Source: Streptococcus sanguinis SK49 (GTDB taxonomy: Bacteria; Bacillota; Bacilli; Lactobacillales; Streptococcaceae). From it: a stretch of 64,000 bases of DNA. The first letter of the stretch is position 1. Every line of letters starts with the position of its first letter. This document shows positions 1-8,095 of the stretch, in pieces. The stretch lies in NCBI RefSeq assembly GCF_000212815.1, contig NZ_GL890985.1:60862-124861 (forward strand), written 5' to 3'. A program made the position numbers and the translations under genes. The notes under the pieces are model-generated. The model searched no databases, was not told the DNA's origin, and saw only the letters and a list, made by a program, of their open reading frames with translations.

Positions 1-1
1 C

Positions 2-553
2 AGCTTTAAGATGGATGCCCTGCAGGACTATCAGACTGAGAGCTGGCTCAAGGCCGTCAGCCAGACTTCTTATGAATTGACTCCTAGTGAAAAATGGGGC
101 GACAATGCTTGGTATTTGCCTGATGCGCCACTGACCTTCCATGAAACGGAGTGGAAAGTCTATCATCACGGACAAGCCCAAGCCACTGTTATCGGCGGTA
201 ATCTCTCCACCTTCTCACTTCTGCGTGGAACACCCTATGCCCCAACAGATGAAAACTATGTCCTCTTTGTTGAAGAGGCCGAAGAAGATGATTATGTGGA
301 GTTTGACCGCAATCTAGCTGCCCTCCTTCAGGCCTATCCTAACCCGCAGGCCCTTCTCATCGGTCGCTTTCCAAAAGAATGTCAGATGACAGAGGAGCTG
401 CTCCTTTATATCTTGGACAAACATCCAATTCTAAAGACGATTCCCGTCCTCTATGACTTGGACTTTGCTCATACTCAGCCACTTTTTACCATTACCATCG
501 GTGCTCAAGTGACAGTGGATACGGAGAAGATGTTGATTAAGATAGATGAGTAA
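2..553 (+). CDS. S66-family LD-carboxypeptidase / MccF-like peptidase, C-terminal part (runs off the left edge)
   Basis: The frame is open to the window edge with no stop, so the ATG at 11 is probably internal and the N-terminal half with the catalytic serine is outside. What remains fits the C-terminal domain of S66 serine peptidases (LD-carboxypeptidase, microcin C immunity protein MccF): a GGNLSTFSLLRGTPY segment, a following acidic VLFVEEAEE stretch expected to carry the catalytic Glu, and DLDFAHTQPLFTITIG with the likely catalytic His. The family cleaves murein tetrapeptides or acyl-sulfamoyl adenylates in the cytoplasm. A HAD hydrolase follows 31 bases downstream, probably in the same transcript. 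Family assignment is good; the substrate cannot be decided. Confidence 0.75.
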   Translation, partial: SFKMDALQDYQTESWLKAVSQTSYELTPSEKWGDNAWYLPDAPLTFHETEWKVYHHGQAQATVIGGNLSTFSLLRGTPYAPTDENYVLFVEEAEEDDYVEFDRNLAALLQAYPNPQALLIGRFPKECQMTEELLLYILDKHPILKTIPVLYDLDFAHTQPLFTITIGAQVTVDTEKMLIKIDE

Positions 554-584
554 GACATATCATAATTATTGTGGAGGTAGTAAA

Positions 585-1199
585 ATGTCAGCTCATAAAT
601 GGTTGTTTTTTGACGTTGGCTCTACTTTGATTGATGAAAAAGAAGCCTATCAAGATAGAATTAGGAGAGCAATTACAGAGACAAATATTAACTACGATAT
701 TTTTTATGCTCGTATGGTTGAACTGTTTAAAGAAGGCAAAAAGGGAGACTTGGAGACAATAAAAGAATTTAACTTAGAACGTCCCATTTGGAACTCTAAT
801 TTGGAGAAAGTATACCCAGATGCCCAAGTGGTCTTAAAAGAATTGCACAACCGATATAAAATCGGAATCATCGCCAACCAACTACCTGGCCTAAAAGAAC
901 GTTTGAAAAAAATGGGACTATATCAATGGATTGATTTAGTTGTCTCTTCTGCAGAGTTCGGACTTGCCAAGCCTTCCCCTGCCATTTTCACTTTAGCTTT
1001 AGAGAAAGCTCATTGCCCTGCTAAACAAGCTATTATGATTGGTGATCGAATAGACAATGATATCATACCTGCTAAAGCACTAGGAATGACAACTATCTGG
1101 TTAAAACAAGGTTTTAGTGCTTATTACCAACCCCAACGACTAGAAGAAAAACCTGATTTCACTATAGAAAATTTATCGTCTCTCTTAAGTCTTCTATAA
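585..1199 (+). CDS. HAD-superfamily hydrolase (YjjG-like)
   Basis: A 204-residue protein. I chose the ATG at 585 over the in-frame ATG at 546 because a GGAGG ribosome site lies at 573-577 and the protein then begins directly at HAD motif I (FFDVGSTL). The Asp nucleophile is present, but the position two residues later, usually an acid/base Asp, is Gly, as in some HAD subfamilies. Motif III/IV is visible as GLAKPSPAIF followed by MIGDRIDNDIIPAK. Expected to be a cytoplasmic small-molecule phosphatase; the substrate cannot be predicted. It follows the S66 peptidase and ends before a strong bidirectional terminator. Confidence 0.8.
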   Translation: MSAHKWLFFDVGSTLIDEKEAYQDRIRRAITETNINYDIFYARMVELFKEGKKGDLETIKEFNLERPIWNSNLEKVYPDAQVVLKELHNRYKIGIIANQLPGLKERLKKMGLYQWIDLVVSSAEFGLAKPSPAIFTLALEKAHCPAKQAIMIGDRIDNDIIPAKALGMTTIWLKQGFSAYYQPQRLEEKPDFTIENLSSLLSLL

Positions 1200-1248
1200 A
1201 AGATTACTTTGCAGAAACATAGCTGCATCCCCGTCTTTTTCATAAATT

Positions 1249-1279
1249 AATAAGGCAGTTCAATTTGAACTGCCTTATT
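1249..1279. terminator. Bidirectional intrinsic terminator
   Basis: A 15-bp perfect inverted repeat (AATAAGGCAGTTCAA and its complement) around one base, with T-rich flanks on both strands. It sits between the convergent HAD gene and the beta-helix lipoprotein gene. Confidence 0.85.
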
Positions 1280-1282
1280 TTC

Positions 1283-2542
1283 TTATCGTCCACCAAAACC
1301 GCCTTGGCCGCCCGGGGCACCGCCGCCACCGGGTCCACCAGAGCCAGGTCCGTCGGCTGTGATTTCTGTTCGGCTTTCACCATTGACCGTGATAGTACCG
1401 CCAGTGTAGATAGCTGTTCCGTCAAAGTCAAAGGCAGATACCGTAGAACTAATATCCAAGTTTCCTCCTGACATGATGACATCGCCGTTGGAGTCGATAG
1501 CGTCTGTATCGCCTTCACCGACCTCGACCTTGATATCGCCACCAGTAATCTTGATAAAGATATCAGCGCCAGTTACGTCACTAGCTGCATTGATACCATC
1601 ATCTGTCGCATAAAGGTCCAGCTTGCCTCCGTTAATGGTAACATTGGTTCCTTCCAGAGCTTCTACACTCTTGGAAACCGTAATTGTCCCACCATCAATC
1701 AAAGCGATATTGCTAGCGTGCAGACCATCATCACCTGCATTAATCGTGATAGTGCCGGACTGGATATAGAGATTCCCCAGAGAAGTATCTTCATCATTGT
1801 CTGCGTGGATGGCATCTTCTGTCGCTGTGATGTCGATAGTAGCGTCCTTGATATTAATGGCTGAAGCTGCTGAAAGACCATGCTTAGCTGCCTCGAGTGT
1901 ATAAGTGCCACCTGTTACCCGCAAGGTCTGCTCAGACTTAATCGCTGTTTCATACTTGCCGTCAACTTTCAGGCTTCCAGAGCCGTTGAGAGTCAGATCA
2001 GAGTTACTATAGATAGCTGCATCTGCATCCGTATTACTTTGATTTGATGAGTCTGAGATTGTGTTTTGGCTGCCGTCAGCCAGAGTCAGGCTTGTTTTAC
2101 CCGCATTTTCTACTAGAATAGCTGCATCTGTCCCGCTCATGGTTACACCATTTAGGACGATTTGGACCTTGTCGCTATCACCTGCTTTGACAACAATCTG
2201 CACATTTTCACTCGTTCCGGAAACGACATAAGTTCCAGCCTTTGAGATTGTCACAGTCGAGCCGGAGACACTAGCTCCGTCACCAGAGGTCTTAGCACTA
2301 GATCCACTCAGGCTGATGGTCGTCGCCTTAGACTCATCATAAGAAGCGTCTGAGTCCTCTGAAGCAAAGTAATCAGAGGTATTGGTCTTAGTCTGACTGG
2401 TGCTTGTAGCGTTAGCAGCCTGGGTAGTGCTTGAAGTTGTAGAACTGCTGGCGTTTGAGCTGCAGGCTCCCAGCACTGCTGTCATCAAAACCAGTGGAAT
2501 CATCAATTTAATTTTTTTAAGGGTTGATTTTGATTGTTTCAT
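1283..2542 (-). CDS. Cthe_2159-type beta-helix (carbohydrate-binding domain) lipoprotein
   Basis: A 419-residue secreted lipoprotein. The start at 2542 follows an AGGAAA site; the longer frame from 2599 would run into the preceding VTC gene. A lipoprotein signal with lipobox VLGAC (Cys27) is followed by a Ser/Thr/Ala-rich linker and then repeated right-handed beta-helix rungs with acidic signatures (EDAIHADND, DDGLHAS, DDGINAAS), typical of the Cthe_2159 / DUF4353 family, whose prototype binds acidic polysaccharide and calcium. The last 20 or so residues are a Gly-Pro-rich low-complexity tail. It lies 19 bases after the VTC-domain gene, so the two are probably cotranscribed. The exact ligand is unknown. 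Confidence 0.8.
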   Translation of the reverse strand: MKQSKSTLKKIKLMIPLVLMTAVLGACSSNASSSTTSSTTQAANATSTSQTKTNTSDYFASEDSDASYDESKATTISLSGSSAKTSGDGASVSGSTVTISKAGTYVVSGTSENVQIVVKAGDSDKVQIVLNGVTMSGTDAAILVENAGKTSLTLADGSQNTISDSSNQSNTDADAAIYSNSDLTLNGSGSLKVDGKYETAIKSEQTLRVTGGTYTLEAAKHGLSAASAINIKDATIDITATEDAIHADNDEDTSLGNLYIQSGTITINAGDDGLHASNIALIDGGTITVSKSVEALEGTNVTINGGKLDLYATDDGINAASDVTGADIFIKITGGDIKVEVGEGDTDAIDSNGDVIMSGGNLDISSTVSAFDFDGTAIYTGGTITVNGESRTEITADGPGSGGPGGGGAPGGQGGFGGR

Positions 2543-2561
2543 TTTTATTTTCCTATCTATT

Positions 2562-3275
2562 CTATTTACTGCTGATACAGTTTGCCTTTTTGTAGGCAAA
2601 GCCGTATTTGGAGAAAGAGCTTGGAGACAGCTGGTAGCGATCCATGATCTCGCTGAGCCATAACGGACAAGCTTCTGGAATCTTAACTTCCATGATGACG
2701 TGATTGGCTAGCAGGAGATGACCTCCATGGCGACCAGCCAAGAGACTCAAATCATAAGGACGGTAGGTCAGGTCGTGATCAAAGGTAATCCGAATCCGCT
2801 CATCCTCAATCCCTTTCATCGAATAACGATTGTAGCCGATATACATCATGGGCTGAATGTTGCCAAAATGCTGGGTCAGCCAGACCATTTCCTTATCTAT
2901 CTGAAGGTCAGTCAGCTGACTGTAATCACCGTCCAGATAGGCTTCCGCTGTCAGTAAATCTTCTGCAAGACGGCATTTGGTGACTAGACCTTCTGTCTTT
3001 TTCTTGATTTCCAAAAAGACTTGACTATCCTCGGTCGGATGCTCTTGATAAGTCCGCAAACGCACCTTCTCATCAAAGCAAGGATTTTCCAAGGACTCAC
3101 GAATAAGCTGATAAGATGACGTATCGTAGTAGAGATTGTTAATAGTCGAATAAGCTCGCTCATCCTCCACCAAATAGCCTTCAAACTCTAGCAATAGATC
3201 CAGCAAAGTTTCCTTAGAAATGATGTATTTGGTTTCAAAGCGCTGAAAATGATGTTGAAAAAATTTTTCTGCCAT
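2562..3275 (-). CDS. VTC-domain protein (polyphosphate polymerase-like)
   Basis: A 237-residue protein with the VTC tunnel-fold signature: FETKYIIS near the N-terminus, YDT-x-SYQLIRESL, KVRLRTY, and EIKKKTEG, giving the Lys/Arg/Glu residues that line the triphosphate tunnel. In yeast Vtc4 this fold makes polyphosphate; bacterial versions commonly neighbour beta-helix or CotH-like proteins and their activity is mostly untested. It starts after a GAGGTGAG ribosome site and precedes the beta-helix lipoprotein. The DUF4956 membrane partner often seen in such loci is absent here. Upstream lie evenly spaced hexamers suggestive of response-regulator control. Confidence 0.8.
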   Translation of the reverse strand: MAEKFFQHHFQRFETKYIISKETLLDLLLEFEGYLVEDERAYSTINNLYYDTSSYQLIRESLENPCFDEKVRLRTYQEHPTEDSQVFLEIKKKTEGLVTKCRLAEDLLTAEAYLDGDYSQLTDLQIDKEMVWLTQHFGNIQPMMYIGYNRYSMKGIEDERIRITFDHDLTYRPYDLSLLAGRHGGHLLLANHVIMEVKIPEACPLWLSEIMDRYQLSPSSFSKYGFAYKKANCISSK

Positions 3276-3302
3276 GGGCTTCTCACCTCTCTATCTTTCT
3301 TG

Positions 3303-3357
3303 AATGTAATGCAATTTTAAAGATGAAAACTTAAAAGAAAGATAAAGAAAACTTAAA
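3303..3357 (-). promoter_or_regulatory. Candidate response-regulator box (three hexamers at 11-bp phase) and -10 for the VTC operon
   Basis: On the coding strand TTTAAG occurs at 3352-3357 and 3330-3335 with a degenerate TTTATC at 3341-3346, all exactly 11 bp apart. A possible -10 (TACATT) is at 3303-3308. Tandem 11-bp spacing is typical of OmpR-family regulators such as PhoP/PnpR or CiaR; which one acts here is inference. Confidence 0.4.
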
Positions 3358-3390
3358 GAAAACAAAACATCTCCCTTTTCAGGAGATGTT
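3350..3390 (-). terminator. Intrinsic terminator after the YhgE/Pip gene
   Basis: A 9-bp stem (AACATCTCC with GGAGATGTT, 3366-3374 / 3382-3390), followed on the minus strand by a T-rich run. Confidence 0.6.
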
Positions 3391-3464
3391 GATGAGAGAA
3401 AAAGTAAAAGAATTACAGATAGACTTTTCATCTACATTTTTACAAATTCATAAAAGTACAAGCC

Positions 3465-5888
3465 CTAAGCTAACTGTTTTTTATCTGTTCGATAGACCAG
3501 AGTACCAAGTGCCATGAAAAGAACTAAAACAAAAGCAAGGAAGAGCACCTGACTACCAATTTGGCCGTTCATGGAAATCGTTTGGCGTAAGCCCGATACA
3601 GAATAGCTCATTGGCAGCCAAGGGTTGATAACTTGGAAAATCTTACTAGTCAGCTCCAGCGGATAGGTTCCTGCACTAGAAGCCAGCTGTAAGAGCAAAA
3701 GAATCAGAGAAGCAAAGGCGCCGAGCTTGCTATCCCAAGTAACCAAAGCTGTCACAAGAGCCATAAAGGTCATGCTGGCTAGGACAATCAAACCAAGGGT
3801 TGCCCACTCATGGTTAGCAGATAGGCCTATCAAGTGCACAGCACCATAGACCAAAACACCCGCCACGACAGAAATGACTCCATTTACCTCTATACGGGCC
3901 TTCAGCCAATCTCGTTTCGTCTTAGGTTCTTGACCCGATGGAAGTGTGCTAAAGATGATATTGGTTGAAATAGCTGCCACAAATAAAGCTACTGAAATCA
4001 TATAAGGCGCCATCCCAATTCCATTTTTCTCTACCTTATTCTCATCTGTCTTGCTCAGTGTCAGAGGATCTGCTAGAGTTTTTGCATTGTCTTCCCTAGT
4101 AGAAACAGTCGACAATTTATCGCCTGCATTCGTGAGCCCATTGGACAAATCGCTCGTTGCCACAGTAAGTTTAGAGAGATTATCTGTTAAAGCACTGCTG
4201 CCATCAGCCAGCTTACCTGTTCCGCTCGCTAATTGATTGGCTCCATCTGCTAATTTCCCGAAACTAGAGGTCAATTCTGGCGATTTATCTGTTAATTGGG
4301 CAGCCCCGTTTGCTAATTTTGTTGTATTTGCTAGCAAATCAGGATTCTTACTTGCCAAAGCTGATGTCCCCTCAGATAGCTGACCGACTGCATTGGTATA
4401 GCTTGTCACCCCTTGTTCCAATTGTGTTGCGCCAGTCGTTAGTTTCTCATTTAGGGTATCTACACCTGCGGCTAGTTGATTGGCTCCTCCGCTTGCTGAA
4501 CCGAGGCTAGTACTCACTGTTGATAAGCCATTATAAAGGCCATTAATCATGTTAGCTGCCTGTGGCAGAACTTGATTTGACGCACCCTCTAACTGACTAA
4601 GTTTTGTTTGACTAGCGCCTTTTATCGTTTCAAGAGAAGTCCTCATTGTATCAACTTCTGATAAAATTGCCTGAGCAGATTGGTCACTTCCTGCTTGACT
4701 AGCACTGACTGCTACATCAATCTCTGCCTTAGCTTCACTAGAAAGGCCTTGATAAGCACTGGTCCCTTGGACACTTGCCAAAGCTGCGGCCTTGGCGTCT
4801 TGATTATTATTGATAATGGCCTGAGCGGATGCTGCTATGCTAGTCAGTGAAGCTTCAATGCTGTCTGTCGACACTGCTGAGTCACTTGCTGCAGCTTGAA
4901 TACTAGCATTCAACTGAGTCAAGCCAGTTGCCAAATCATTCACGTTTTGCTGGTTGTTAGCTAAGGTTGTATCTACCGATGACTTTAATGTAGCCAAGCC
5001 CGTATTCAGATTCGTCACACCTGTTGATAAGGCCTGAACTCCATCTCCTGACTGGGTGAGCTGTTGGACTCCACCCAATAAGTCTGCTGATCGACCCGAC
5101 AGCTGATTTGCACCTGTGGCCACAGTACTTACACCATTTGCATAAGTGTTTATCCCATTTGACAAACTACCCAGTCCAGACGATACTTGTGCAACACTCC
5201 CAGTATAAGTTTGTAGACCTGTGTTAAATTGAGCTGCACCGGACGATAATTTGCTCGTAGCTTGATTCAGAGTTCTTAAGTTATCTGCAATTGTCTGACT
5301 GCCTGAACCTAGTTGTTGGCTGCCAGATGCTAATTGCTGAGCACCATCGGATGCCTTCACCAAGCCAGTTTTTAGATCTCCCATATTCTTAAATAAGGCG
5401 CTTGTATAAGTATCCGTCACATTTTGCGCCACCGTCTGCTTCAAAGAAGTCATGGCTGAATCACTCATCTTACCAGCAATAAAACTGTGGCCGCTAGACG
5501 TTTGATAGTCAATCTTCATTTGCTGAGGATTATCGGTCAAAATACTGGCTGCACGTTCAGATAAATCACTTGGAAGCGTCACAACCATGTAGTAATCACC
5601 CTTTTCCAGACCATTTTGAGCATCTTCTTTACTGACGAAGTGAAAATCCAGATTTTTATTTTCCTTGAGGCTGGAAACAACATCGTCGCCTATAGACAAG
5701 GTCTTACCACTAGCAGTTACAGCTTTATCCTGATTGACGACCGCTACCGGTAAGTCCGATACCTTTCCATATGGATCCCACATGGAGCTCAAGAAAATAA
5801 CGTTATACAAGGCTGGAATCATAGAGACTCCCAACATCACAATGATAAAAGTCGGCTTTTTTAAAATAGCTTTCCATTCTCTTAACAT
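3465..5888 (-). CDS. YhgE/Pip-family membrane protein
   Basis: An 807-residue membrane protein. One N-terminal membrane segment (about 13-33) is followed by a large extracellular region rich in repeated Leu/Ser/Gly-spaced units (NLTxLSNGLxxAGDKLS-like), probably extended helical, and then a C-terminal block of five or six membrane segments resembling ABC-2 permeases. This is the YhgE/Pip architecture (phage infection protein in Lactococcus, also linked to type VII secretion exporters). It starts after AGGAGG (5894-5899). The divergent TetR gene and operators on both sides of its promoter indicate repression by that regulator. Transported substrate unknown. Confidence 0.85.
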   Translation of the reverse strand: MLREWKAILKKPTFIIVMLGVSMIPALYNVIFLSSMWDPYGKVSDLPVAVVNQDKAVTASGKTLSIGDDVVSSLKENKNLDFHFVSKEDAQNGLEKGDYYMVVTLPSDLSERAASILTDNPQQMKIDYQTSSGHSFIAGKMSDSAMTSLKQTVAQNVTDTYTSALFKNMGDLKTGLVKASDGAQQLASGSQQLGSGSQTIADNLRTLNQATSKLSSGAAQFNTGLQTYTGSVAQVSSGLGSLSNGINTYANGVSTVATGANQLSGRSADLLGGVQQLTQSGDGVQALSTGVTNLNTGLATLKSSVDTTLANNQQNVNDLATGLTQLNASIQAAASDSAVSTDSIEASLTSIAASAQAIINNNQDAKAAALASVQGTSAYQGLSSEAKAEIDVAVSASQAGSDQSAQAILSEVDTMRTSLETIKGASQTKLSQLEGASNQVLPQAANMINGLYNGLSTVSTSLGSASGGANQLAAGVDTLNEKLTTGATQLEQGVTSYTNAVGQLSEGTSALASKNPDLLANTTKLANGAAQLTDKSPELTSSFGKLADGANQLASGTGKLADGSSALTDNLSKLTVATSDLSNGLTNAGDKLSTVSTREDNAKTLADPLTLSKTDENKVEKNGIGMAPYMISVALFVAAISTNIIFSTLPSGQEPKTKRDWLKARIEVNGVISVVAGVLVYGAVHLIGLSANHEWATLGLIVLASMTFMALVTALVTWDSKLGAFASLILLLLQLASSAGTYPLELTSKIFQVINPWLPMSYSVSGLRQTISMNGQIGSQVLFLAFVLVLFMALGTLVYRTDKKQLA

Positions 5889-5904
5889 GTCTACCTCCTA
5901 AAAT

Positions 5905-5995
5905 TATACAAAGTGTCTAAATTTCGATAAAATTGATTATACACCAATCGAAAATTAATACAAGCTTATTTTTTAAAAAATGGACACAGTGTCTA
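5905..5995 (-). promoter_or_regulatory. Promoter of the pip gene with two TetR-type operators
   Basis: A promoter TTGTAT-16-TATAAT lies at 5936-5963 on the minus strand. It is flanked by two imperfect copies of TAGAC-N5-GTCTA: 5905-5919 (TATAC-AAAGT-GTCTA), between the start site and the ribosome site, and 5981-5995 (TGGAC-ACAGT-GTCTA), upstream of -35. A third copy precedes the tetR gene. The layout suits looping or roadblock repression. Confidence 0.6.
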
Positions 5996-6061
5996 ATTTT
6001 GTTTAAAAAGATTGCAGGAAAGCGGAATCAGTTAATCCTACTGTCTTTAATCCTTGAATAA

Positions 6062-6214
6062 TCTGTAGATAAAAGGTGTTTTTCCACAGGTAAGTACTCA
6101 GGAACTCAGTATATCCTCTACTCTTATAATAGCGAGCAAGTTTTTCTTATATTCTCACAAGAAGGAAATTTACTTTACGTGACTCCAAATCCTGATTACC
6201 TTTACTTTAAATAA
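6062..6214 (+). pseudogene. Possible remnant of a decayed gene (C-terminal end only)
   Basis: Between two TAA codons, 50 codons stay open with protein-like composition ending in QEGNLLYVTPNPDYLYFK. There is no plausible start codon or ribosome site. A good intrinsic terminator follows 13 bases after the stop, on the same strand, although no intact gene precedes it. I infer the 3' end of a lost gene; family not recognised. The region 5996-6061 before it shows nothing else. Confidence 0.35.
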
Positions 6215-6226
6215 TACATTCTTTTC

Positions 6227-6262
6227 AAAAGAAACCTATTTGCTTCAGTGGTTTCTTTTTTT
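6227..6262 (+). terminator. Intrinsic terminator after the gene remnant
   Basis: Stem AAAAGAAACC (6227-6236) with GGTTTCTTTT (6250-6259), 13-base loop, then a T run. No complete gene upstream uses it. Confidence 0.7.
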
Positions 6263-6317
6263 AAAATTGTTTTTATCACTATTTAAGAACTTCTGTGATA
6301 CCATTTTCTGAAAACTT

Positions 6318-6374
6318 TGATATAATAGGTCTTAGTAACCTATCATTTTAGAGCAAAATTAGACTTGATGTCTA
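6318..6374 (+). promoter_or_regulatory. tetR promoter (extended -10) with operators
   Basis: An extended -10 TGATATAAT is at 6318-6326. Downstream at 6360-6374 is TAGAC-TTGAT-GTCTA, a perfect copy of the operator found around the divergent pip promoter, implying autorepression. A second, different inverted repeat (ATAGGT-N7-ACCTAT, 6325-6343) overlaps the -10. Confidence 0.6.
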
Positions 6375-6415
6375 TTTTTGAAGATAGTAAATAATAGGTC
6401 AAAAGGAGAAAAATT

Positions 6416-6946
6416 ATGAATGAAAGTAATAAGAGAAAAAAAACTAAAGCTGTTATTGAGAGAGCCATGGTTACATTACTGCAACAGGAATCTTTCGACC
6501 ATATCACAACTGTCCAGTTAGCCCAAGCTGCTGGTATTAGTCGTAGTAGTTTCTACACTCATTACAAGGACAAGTATGACATGATTGAACGTTATCAACA
6601 AAGCCTTTTTCACCAACTAGAATATATTTTTGAGAACAATCAAGAGGATATTAAAACTGCAATAACGGAAGTTTTTCAATTCCTTCAGCTAGAGCCGCTC
6701 TTGGCTGCCCTTTTGACAGAAAACGGCACGAAAGAGATTCAAAATTTCCTACGCCATAAACTACAGGTGATGTTGGCAGATAGTCTGCAGGATCGTTTTA
6801 GCAAGCGTATTTACAATCATTTTGAAAAAGAATACAGCAGGGTTTTTCTCGCCAATGCCTTCTTTGGTGTCTGCCAAATGTGGATTGCCAGAGGAAAAAA
6901 AGAAAGTCCTGAACAAATAGCAGAATTTCTTTTAAAAATGCTGTAA
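6416..6946 (+). CDS. TetR/AcrR-family transcriptional regulator
   Basis: A 176-residue protein. Residues about 10-55 form the TetR DNA-binding domain (TTVQLAQAAGISRSSFYTHY, with the recognition helix and the conserved Phe-Tyr-x-His-Tyr end). The rest is a helical ligand/dimer domain of the small TetR_C_8 type. It starts after AAAGGAG. Divergent from the pip gene and sharing the TAGAC-N5-GTCTA operator, it most likely represses both. A partial operator upstream of the SDR gene at 11 kb raises the possibility that it also acts there. The inducing ligand is unknown. Confidence 0.85.
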   Translation: MNESNKRKKTKAVIERAMVTLLQQESFDHITTVQLAQAAGISRSSFYTHYKDKYDMIERYQQSLFHQLEYIFENNQEDIKTAITEVFQFLQLEPLLAALLTENGTKEIQNFLRHKLQVMLADSLQDRFSKRIYNHFEKEYSRVFLANAFFGVCQMWIARGKKESPEQIAEFLLKML

Positions 6947-6955
6947 GAAGCTGCT

Positions 6956-6982
6956 GGAACCCAATGGGTTCCAATTCTTTTC
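6956..6982 (+). terminator. tetR terminator
   Basis: Stem GGAACCC / GGGTTCC (6956-6962, 6966-6972) with a 3-base loop, then a T-rich stretch. Confidence 0.7.
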
Positions 6983-7002
6983 ATATTTTTGAAAAATTAA
7001 AC

Positions 7003-7050
7003 AGGGTGTACGAAACCTCTTTTGGTTCTGCACACCCTATTTTTTTTATT
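7003..7050. terminator. Terminator between tetR and the KAS III operon
   Basis: AGGGTGT (7003-7009) pairs with ACACCCT (7032-7038), with an inner AACC/GGTT pairing. T runs flank it on both strands (7039-7048 on plus). It most likely ends the minus-strand operon whose last gene stops at 7051, and may also back up tetR. Confidence 0.7.
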
Positions 7051-7995
7051 TTATAGTTTCATAGCTAGCATATTGACCGTCATACCAGCTGCTGTTCCCA
7101 TCAGAGCGATGGTGTCTCCTTCCTTGACTAGATTACGCTCCAGAGCATAGCAGAGAGAAAAAGGCACTGCTACTGACACCATATTCCCATAATCTTGCAC
7201 AATATTAAGGTATTTATCATCAGGAATACCCAAGCTGCGCATGACCATTGGCAGGGCACGACTAGCCTGATGCGGAATGATATAATCCAAGTCAGACAGG
7301 CTGAGACCACTCTTTTCTTTAAATTCTTTAAACATTTCTGGAATTTTTCTGGCAGAGAGCAAGAGTATCTTCTTACCATTCATGTCAAACATGTAGTGAG
7401 TCTTGGTAGCGTCCGAGTACTCCTTAGGCTGAAAAGATGTCAAACCACCACGAATCTCTGTATCATGAGCTCCCTCAGACCAAGTCCGCTGCAGGCTGGA
7501 GATGACACCTCTCTCTTCCTCTGTTGCTTCAAAAATCAAAGCAGCCGCACCGTCACTGAACAACTCAAAACTTTCTTTCTGATTGGGATTAAGCCCTAAA
7601 CTTCCAACCTCACTGGACACGATGAGGATCCTATGATACTCACCAGCCTCCAACAAATGAGACATGAGACTCAAAGCCGAGATAAAGCTGGTGCAAGTCG
7701 TATTGATATCCATGGCTGGAATGGACAAGCCCTTGGCTACCAACTCATGAATCAGGGCAGCAGTACAAGGAATAGGCTGAACGCCCACCGCACTGGCTGA
7801 CACGATACAATCGATGTCTTTGATTGTCAAGCCCGCTTGCTCTAGGGCTTTTTCAATTGCCTTAACCGCCATGGAAAGCTGGGTTTCTTCATTTTCCACC
7901 ACCCGATAACGGGTCTGATCATTAAAAGTCACAGTATTTCTAGGTAGATGCGTACCGTAACCAACAATCTTTATATGATTCTTTACTGCTGTCAT
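7051..7995 (-). CDS. Beta-ketoacyl-ACP synthase III-like (FabH/OleA-type) condensing enzyme
   Basis: A 314-residue thiolase-fold enzyme with a complete KAS III triad: Cys101 (DINTTCTSF), His242 (IPHQASRA) and Asn271 (DYGNMVSVAVP). It should catalyse Claisen-type condensation of acyl thioesters in the cytoplasm. It is the last gene of a four-gene minus-strand operon with an SDR, an MBL-fold hydrolase and an AMP-forming ligase. No other fatty-acid-synthesis genes are nearby, which argues against housekeeping FabH and for a specialised lipid or ketone product. The start follows AAGGAG. Enzyme class is secure; substrate and product are not known. Confidence 0.85.
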   Translation of the reverse strand: MTAVKNHIKIVGYGTHLPRNTVTFNDQTRYRVVENEETQLSMAVKAIEKALEQAGLTIKDIDCIVSASAVGVQPIPCTAALIHELVAKGLSIPAMDINTTCTSFISALSLMSHLLEAGEYHRILIVSSEVGSLGLNPNQKESFELFSDGAAALIFEATEEERGVISSLQRTWSEGAHDTEIRGGLTSFQPKEYSDATKTHYMFDMNGKKILLLSARKIPEMFKEFKEKSGLSLSDLDYIIPHQASRALPMVMRSLGIPDDKYLNIVQDYGNMVSVAVPFSLCYALERNLVKEGDTIALMGTAAGMTVNMLAMKL

Positions 7996-8095
7996 ATTAA
8001 ACTCCTTCTTGTCAGACTTGGGGCTTCTCGGCAGCTGGGTAAACTGCCAAAGCGCTTCAGCCTCTGATTCATATATTTTTCCACTGGGGGCATTC

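Noticed and set aside
6080..6088. Isolated TTTTCCACA as a functional DnaA box
   Set aside because: Single copy 40 kb from the origin and inside the gene remnant; expected by chance in this composition.
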